Notes under the pieces: generated by a model | Told to the model about the DNA's origin: nothing | The model's database searches: none | Seen by the model: only the letters and a program-made list of their open reading frames with translations | Translations under genes and position numbers: made by a program | NCBI GenBank assembly: GCA_016777645.1 | Contig: JADHRC010000055.1 | Coordinates: 1 to 9,807 of the forward strand | DNA from: Alphaproteobacteria bacterium | Lineage (GTDB): Bacteria; Pseudomonadota; Alphaproteobacteria; Puniceispirillales; Marisalimonadaceae | Reading direction: 5' to 3' | DNA length: 9,807 nucleotides | In this document: positions 6,017-9,807 of the stretch, one piece after another | Numbering within the stretch: position 1 is the stretch's first letter | Layout of the letters: every line of letters starts with the position of its first letter

Positions 6017-6076
6017 ATTTCAATTGTAGTTAATAAAAAAATTTAATTTTATAATAGTTCATTTCAATTGCTACAA
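6017..6076. promoter_or_regulatory. Repeated CAATTG motifs in the divergent dehydrogenase/zntB gap
   Basis: ATTTCAATTG occurs twice, at 6017-6026 and 6061-6070, 44 bases apart (about four helical turns). Each contains the palindrome CAATTG. Next to them TTGTAG (6024-6029) and CTACAA (6071-6076) are inverted to each other. The pair brackets the region where the dehydrogenase promoter should lie, so it may bind a regulator. The first copy overlaps the 5' end of the dehydrogenase leader. Confidence 0.35.
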
Positions 6077-6113
6077 ACTTAAAAAATAAAAAATATTTTT
6101 GAGTTTTTTAAGA

Positions 6114-6119
6114 TATAAT
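6114..6119 (+). promoter_or_regulatory. Possible -10 box for zntB
   Basis: A perfect TATAAT stands 94 bases before the preferred zntB ATG. No -35 box sits at 16-18 bases, so this is only a candidate. If used, transcription would begin downstream of the TTG at 6099 and rule out the longer zntB reading frame. Confidence 0.3.
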
Positions 6120-6199
6120 AAATTTACACATATAATTATCCTATTATTATTATTTTTATTAAAGTTACAAAATTTTAAAACTTATCTAATAAATACATT

Positions 6200-6203
6200 G
6201 AGG
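6200..6203 (+). promoter_or_regulatory. Ribosome binding site that sets the zntB start
   Basis: GAGG followed by nine bases and ATG at 6213. It supports starting here rather than at the TTG 38 codons upstream. Confidence 0.6.
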
Positions 6204-6212
6204 TTTTTTAAA

Positions 6213-7187
6213 ATGTCTAACCCAATACTTTCATATTATATTTTTGACAACAAGGGTGGTGGTAAAATCATTTTGGATAATGATATAGCTTCCTTTTTTG
6301 AAGATGAGGCTTTTTCTTGGATACATTTAGATGCGAATAATTCTGAGGATATAAAGGATTTATTTATTAAAAACAGTATTACTGTAGATCCAATAATATT
6401 GGAAGCACTTCTCGCAGAAGAAACAAGGCCCAGGATAGAAATAAATGGAAATACTGCACTTATTATTTTAAGGGGTGTAAATTTAAATGAAAATGAATTA
6501 CCCGAAGATATGGTTTCTATTCGCCTTTGGATTACAGAAAATAAAATTATAAGTGCTCGTTATCGAAAATTAAAAGCTGTCGGTGATATTGAAGAAAATA
6601 TTAAACTTAATAAAGGTCCTAAAAATGTTGGGGATTTTGTTTGTATGTTAATTAATGCACTTTTTAAAAGAATTGAACCCTCTCTTATAAAACTTGATGA
6701 TGAAACAGATTTAGTAGAAGAAAAAATTTTAGATAACGCAGATATTAAATTAAGAGAAGCTATAATAAATATTAGAAAGAAAGCTATAAAATTTAGAAGA
6801 TACATGGCTCCACAAAGAGAAGTGATTTCACAATTATGTGTTTCAAATTTTACGTGGATTAGTAATTTACAATTAAGGCATCTTCAGGAATCAAATAATA
6901 ACATGATTAAATATGTTGAAGATTTAGATGCTATTAGAGAAAGATCTCAAATAGTAAAAGATGAAATAGCAAATTTTTTATCAGATAAGATGAATAAAAA
7001 CTTATATATACTTTCTGTTTTAACTGCCATCTTTTTGCCTTTAGGTTTTTTAACAGGATTAATGGGTATAAACATAGCTGGAATGCCTGGTACTCAGTAT
7101 CCAAATGCTTTTTGGTTTTTTAGTTTATTACTATTGATTATTACAACTATTCAAGTCTGGATATTCAAAAAGCTAAAATGGTTTTAG
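6213..7187 (+). CDS. zntB: CorA-family divalent cation transporter, ZntB type
   Basis: A 324-residue inner-membrane transporter of the CorA superfamily, ZntB branch, which forms pentamers and moves Zn2+ or other divalent cations. The large N-terminal cytoplasmic domain includes ALLAEETRPR (65-74), a ZntB-type marker. A long helical, charged stretch (about 155-260) forms the stalk. Two membrane helices follow at about 264-283 and 299-317, with the pore signature GLMGINIAGMPG (282-293) between them. GIN replaces the GMN of classical CorA, as is common in ZntB. The C-terminus KKLKWF is short and basic. The frame can be extended to a TTG at 6099, adding 38 residues with an improbable hydrophobic and Lys-rich leader. 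ATG 6213 has a GAGG site and gives the normal family length, so I use it. It diverges from the FAD dehydrogenase; nothing nearby suggests a zinc regulon. Confidence 0.93.
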   Translation: MSNPILSYYIFDNKGGGKIILDNDIASFFEDEAFSWIHLDANNSEDIKDLFIKNSITVDPIILEALLAEETRPRIEINGNTALIILRGVNLNENELPEDMVSIRLWITENKIISARYRKLKAVGDIEENIKLNKGPKNVGDFVCMLINALFKRIEPSLIKLDDETDLVEEKILDNADIKLREAIINIRKKAIKFRRYMAPQREVISQLCVSNFTWISNLQLRHLQESNNNMIKYVEDLDAIRERSQIVKDEIANFLSDKMNKNLYILSVLTAIFLPLGFLTGLMGINIAGMPGTQYPNAFWFFSLLLLIITTIQVWIFKKLKWF

Positions 7188-7264
7188 TAATAAAAACCTT
7201 CAATTATATTTTGAATGTTATTATATTCTAAACCTGAATATAATTTTATAGGTATAATGAAATC

Positions 7265-7567
7265 ATGAAAGCTTATTGGGTAGCACGTTCAAAAATAATT
7301 GATCCTGTTAGATATAAAAAATATACAGATCAAGTTCCAAAAATCATATCTAAGTTTGGTGGAAAAGTTTTGGCCAGAGGTGGAAAATTTAAAATTCTTG
7401 AAGGCACTGACAAGTTCCATCGTTTTGTAATTATAGAATTCCCAACTTTAGAAGATGGAGAAAATTGTTGGAAGTCTATTGACTATCAAGATGCTTCTTT
7501 TCATAGAAAAAATGGAGCAGGAGAAGTTGATTTGATACTCGTTGAAGAAGGTGATTTTACTCAGTAA
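7265..7567 (+). CDS. DUF1330 domain protein
   Basis: A 100-residue soluble protein of the DUF1330 family, a dimeric alpha/beta barrel (ferredoxin-like) fold whose biochemical role is not established. Family features run along its length: KAYWVARSKIIDP at the first strand, YKKYTDQVPKII, FGGKVLARGGKFKILEG (31-47), FVIIEFPTLEDGENCWKS (54-71) and the DAS-x2-RKNGAGEVDLILVEE end. Length is typical. The start ATG is firm because it precedes the first strand directly. AGG at 7250-7252 is 12 bases upstream, rather far, and a TATAAT sits at 7253-7258 between it and the ATG, probably by chance. It is 77 bases after zntB on the same strand and could share its transcript. It converges on the next gene with only 14 bases between the stop codons and no visible terminator. 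Confidence 0.88.
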   Translation: MKAYWVARSKIIDPVRYKKYTDQVPKIISKFGGKVLARGGKFKILEGTDKFHRFVIIEFPTLEDGENCWKSIDYQDASFHRKNGAGEVDLILVEEGDFTQ

Positions 7568-7581
7568 TGATTAATGCCATT

Positions 7582-8106
7582 CTAAGAACTACATATCTTT
7601 TTAAGATTATTATAATTTAATAAAAAACCAGTTGTATCAAACCTAAATAACTTTTTCCCCTGATTAATCAAATTTAATTCTAGTGTAAACTGATTGGTTT
7701 GTTCAAGTTTTTGTACAAAAAATATATTATCTTTCATTAAAAAAAAATTAGATTTCCAGGTTCTGGGATTGTAAAGTTCAATGCTTTCTTCAATTTTGTC
7801 ATATTTTATTTTGACTTTAATAACATTAAATATTCCCTCGGTTCTAGAAAATTTAATACTAGGTTTATTATTAAATCCAAAAAAAGAAGATAAATTTTGT
7901 TTATCATCACATTTAAACATAATAGAACTATAGGTGTTTTCAAATGGAGAATTCAAGGGTGGGTTTGACAAGACTTGTTTACTAACTAAAAAATACGTTT
8001 TATTTTGATTAGTCTCATTAATATTTTCTATTATTTTCCAATTTTGTTCACTATTAGCAGAAAAGCTAAAAAAAAAGAAGCTTAGCGCCATTAACATTAA
8101 TTTCAT
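7582..8106 (-). CDS. Secreted two-cysteine protein, possibly TagO/VasI-like
   Basis: A 174-residue protein beginning MKLMLMALSFFFFSFSANSE, a textbook signal peptide with a likely cut after ANS, so it is periplasmic or exported. The frame extends to an ATG at 8142, but the 12 extra residues would place YIERAK before the signal and look unnatural; ATG 8106 with a GAAAGAG stretch upstream is preferred. The mature part has only two cysteines, one in SSIMFKCDD (residue 66) and one at KKIC (172), likely a disulfide. The order (central strand ending in Cys, then RTWKSNFF, then LFRFDTTGF and a final Cys) faintly resembles TagO/VasI-type proteins known from type VI secretion loci and from stand-alone genes. 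No secretion genes are present here, so that link is weak. Asn, Lys and Phe are frequent, as expected of AT-rich DNA. Confidence 0.75.
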   Translation of the reverse strand: MKLMLMALSFFFFSFSANSEQNWKIIENINETNQNKTYFLVSKQVLSNPPLNSPFENTYSSIMFKCDDKQNLSSFFGFNNKPSIKFSRTEGIFNVIKVKIKYDKIEESIELYNPRTWKSNFFLMKDNIFFVQKLEQTNQFTLELNLINQGKKLFRFDTTGFLLNYNNLKKICSS

Positions 8107-8312
8107 TTTAGCTCTTTCAATATAGGTAAAAACTGTAATCATTATTATAGGTTGATGTAAAGAGCAATATATAGTTTCTATCCAAATAAATATATTAAAT
8201 TCACATTTCTAGTTTTTAAAAGTAAATTTTTTAAAATTTAACTTTGAATAACTAAAGATATGTAAAAAATAAAAAATAATGTATAAAAATACTAGATTTA
8301 AAATAATTAAAT
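8107..8312. promoter_or_regulatory. Divergent intergenic region, secreted protein / DUF3422
   Basis: This 206-base A/T-rich gap must drive both flanking genes. TTGAAT at 8244-8249 and TATAAA at 8282-8287 exist on the plus strand but are not spaced as a promoter pair. An A/T palindrome, AAATTTT-TT-AAAATTT, lies at about 8223-8238. I can assign no defined site. Confidence 0.35.
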
Positions 8313-9650
8313 ATGAAAAATATAATCAATAAAAATTTATTATCTTTTAGAGATGAGCTTCATGCAAGGCCTTACATTAAGTTAGGGAATAATTTAAGAA
8401 CTTTTCATTTTGCTTATTTAATAAAAGAGAATGATGAAAAAAAAGCTTGGAAACATCTCAATCAATTCTTAATAAATGAGGGTTATGATGGTTTGCCAAG
8501 CGAAAACTTTAAATACTGGGTAGCAGAAAACAGTGATTTAATAATAAGATATGAGTGCCATACAGAATTTATCTCATTAACATTAATCTACCCAAATAAA
8601 ATAGATATTAAAAATAATATTTTATCCAATTTATTTGATATTGATTTTTTAAATGAGTTACCTCTTAATTTTTTAAAAAACTTTCCTGGTCAACATTTTT
8701 TATCAACTTGGATTGAGATGACACCGAACAGTCATGATTTCAAACCAATTGATATAGAAAAATATTTTTATCATGATAATTTTGCAGGATCTAACGTTGC
8801 CGAAGATGGTGCAAATATTTTTATGTCATTTAAATCTGATGTCACTGATTTTTTAAATTCTGGATTTAGAAGAGTTTTAATTCAAAACAAAAACCTAAGA
8901 ACTAGACGAACAGGAAGATTGCTGCAGAGAATTGTTGAGTTGGAGACTTACCAGGTACTCTCTCTTTTAGGACTTCCAGAAGTGCGTAAAGAAACTTCTA
9001 ATTTGAGTGAACTTGAAAAAAAAATTACTGAAATAACTAAATCAGTCTCTAAAAATGCCAAGATAAATTTAATTAATAAATCAAAACAATCTCCAAACTA
9101 TCAGAGCGAACTGAACCAATTATCATATGTTGTTGCTAAAATTGAGGAAATTGCTTCATCTACAAATTATCGTCTATCTGCCACTTCTGCATATTATAAA
9201 CTTGTTGAACAAAGGGTTAAGGATTTAAGAGAGGAAAGACTTGAATCATTTCAAACTAATAACGAATTTCTCAGCAGACGATTACAGCCAGCAATTAGAA
9301 CATGTGAAGCTTTTTCAAGAAGATTAGAAACTTTGGCTGTAAGGGCGCAAAGAGCGGATAATTTAGTCAGAACTCAAATTGAAATGAGAATTCAAATTCA
9401 AAATAAAAATCTTTTAGAATCCATGAATTTAAGAGCAAGAGCTCAACTAAGGTTGCAAGAAACAGTTGAGTCTTTGTCTATTATAGCAATAACTTACTAT
9501 GTAGTAGGATTATTAGGAACTCTGGTTAACCCCATAAACTTTGATAATATGTTATTTAGTAAAGAAGTTTTTTTAGCGTTTTGTGTACCCATTATTCTTG
9601 TATTAGTTTGGTTTATTGCAAAATTAGTTAGAAAAAAAATTAAGATTTAA
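8313..9650 (+). CDS. DUF3422 family membrane protein
   Basis: A 445-residue protein of the DUF3422 family, uncharacterised and found widely in alphaproteobacteria. Signatures include FRDELHARPYIKL (12-24), YECHTEFISLTLIYP (80-94), TGRLLQRIVELETYQVLSLLGLP (200-222, in which the TGRL and ETY positions are conserved), AYYKLVEQRVKDLREERL (293-310), RRLQPAIRTCEAFSRRLE (322-339) and ESMNRRA-like ESMNLRARAQLRLQETVESLS (369-389). The middle is helical and charged, suggesting coiled coils. Two membrane helices follow at about 388-405 and 418-437, ending in a basic tail. This looks like a large cytoplasmic domain tethered at its C-terminus, a layout reminiscent of CorA but not evidence of transport. 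The ATG has no clear Shine-Dalgarno. A MetE-like gene begins 65 bases downstream on the same strand. Confidence 0.93.
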   Translation: MKNIINKNLLSFRDELHARPYIKLGNNLRTFHFAYLIKENDEKKAWKHLNQFLINEGYDGLPSENFKYWVAENSDLIIRYECHTEFISLTLIYPNKIDIKNNILSNLFDIDFLNELPLNFLKNFPGQHFLSTWIEMTPNSHDFKPIDIEKYFYHDNFAGSNVAEDGANIFMSFKSDVTDFLNSGFRRVLIQNKNLRTRRTGRLLQRIVELETYQVLSLLGLPEVRKETSNLSELEKKITEITKSVSKNAKINLINKSKQSPNYQSELNQLSYVVAKIEEIASSTNYRLSATSAYYKLVEQRVKDLREERLESFQTNNEFLSRRLQPAIRTCEAFSRRLETLAVRAQRADNLVRTQIEMRIQIQNKNLLESMNLRARAQLRLQETVESLSIIAITYYVVGLLGTLVNPINFDNMLFSKEVFLAFCVPIILVLVWFIAKLVRKKIKI

Positions 9651-9658
9651 TTTTTTTT
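9632..9658. terminator. Perfect A/T hairpin overlapping the DUF3422 stop codon
   Basis: AAAAAAAATTAA (9632-9643) and TTAATTTTTTTT (9647-9658) form perfect 12-base arms with loop GAT; the stop codon TAA (9648-9650) lies inside the right arm, and the T run continues to 9660. It could act as a U-tract terminator with an A-tract partner, but the stem has no G-C pair and termination strength is doubtful. Confidence 0.4.
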
Positions 9659-9715
9659 TTATTATAGATTTATTATATATTTTAAAATGTATTATTTTTC
9701 TTTGGGATTTTATTT

Positions 9716-9807
9716 ATGATAAAAACAACACTTGCAGGAAGTCTTCCAAAACCTTCTTGGTTGTCTGAACCAGAAAAACTCTGGGGTGAATGGAAATTAA
9801 AAGATGC
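9716..9807 (+). CDS. MetE-like methionine synthase, N-terminus (3' end beyond window)
   Basis: The first 30 codons, in frame to the window end, read MIKTTLAGSLPKPSWLSEPE and continue KLWGEWKLKDA. TLAGSLPKPSWL followed by LW-x2-WKL is the characteristic opening of the short, single-domain cobalamin-independent methionine synthase-like proteins (UROD/MetE-like fold) of proteobacteria. In this fold a zinc site in the later part activates a thiol for methyl transfer; that part lies outside the window, so catalytic residues cannot be checked. ATG 9716 has GGGA eight bases upstream and begins at the conserved segment. It follows DUF3422 on the same strand after 65 bases. It is not full-length MetE, whose N-terminus differs; specificity for homocysteine is assumed from the family only. 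Confidence 0.8.
   Translation, partial: MIKTTLAGSLPKPSWLSEPEKLWGEWKLKD

Noticed and set aside
6099..6212. 38-residue N-terminal extension of ZntB from a TTG codon.
   Set aside because: It would place a hydrophobic leader before a domain that is cytoplasmic in the family, exceeds normal length, and the ATG at 6213 has its own GAGG site.
6560..6805. Minus-strand frame of 81 codons inside zntB.
   Set aside because: Antisense shadow; its Ser/Ile/Phe-rich composition is what the reverse of a Lys/Glu-rich helix gives.
7253..7258. TATAAT immediately before the DUF1330 gene as a promoter for a leaderless transcript.
   Set aside because: No -35 box at 16-18 bases; in such AT-rich DNA a TATAAT is expected by chance.
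1..9807. CRISPR array, insertion sequence, prophage or defence system.
   Set aside because: No regularly spaced repeats, transposase, integrase, phage or defence-type genes were found on either strand.

Overview
The window is strongly AT-rich, with short intergenic gaps and no RNA genes or intact mobile elements that I can see. The gene content (a DUF3422 membrane protein, a DUF1330 protein, a ZntB-type CorA transporter, a short MetE-like methionine synthase and a small Cys/His protein) suggests a free-living alphaproteobacterium with a streamlined genome, perhaps a marine lineage. That placement is an inference from family distribution and composition, not a proof.

Layout. Bases 1-807 (+) are the 3' part of an SsuC/TauC-type ABC permease. 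Bases 965-1813 (-) hold a flavin reductase-like FMN-binding protein followed, 33 bases downstream, by a 55-residue Cys/His protein that is easy to overlook. A Gfo/Idh/MocA oxidoreductase (1989-2948, +) converges on a secreted PCu(A)C copper chaperone (2970-3458, -), with a perfect hairpin between their stop codons. A YhbS-type GNAT acetyltransferase (3533-4063, +) diverges from the chaperone. Bases 4064-4389 have no gene but contain a comparatively GC-rich block of nested inverted repeats, the most puzzling non-coding stretch here. After an orphan 68-residue ORF (4390-4596, -) comes a DadA-type FAD amino-acid dehydrogenase (4770-6014, -), divergent from zntB (6213-7187, +). Then follow a DUF1330 protein (7265-7567, +), a secreted two-cysteine protein with faint TagO/VasI resemblance (7582-8106, -), DUF3422 (8313-9650, +) and the first 30 codons of a MetE-like methionine synthase (9716 to the window end, +).

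How the genes relate. Most are single-gene units with frequent strand switches, so this is not one pathway. The only likely co-transcribed pairs are flavin reductase plus the small Cys/His protein, and possibly DUF3422 plus the MetE-like gene. Several genes touch metals (copper chaperone, Zn/Mg transporter, possible zinc-knuckle protein) or redox chemistry (flavin reductase, Gfo/Idh, FAD dehydrogenase), but the sequence does not show that they form a system. I found no convincing undescribed multi-gene system. The best leads are the structured region 4199-4356, the small Cys/His protein, and the choice of start codon in four genes.
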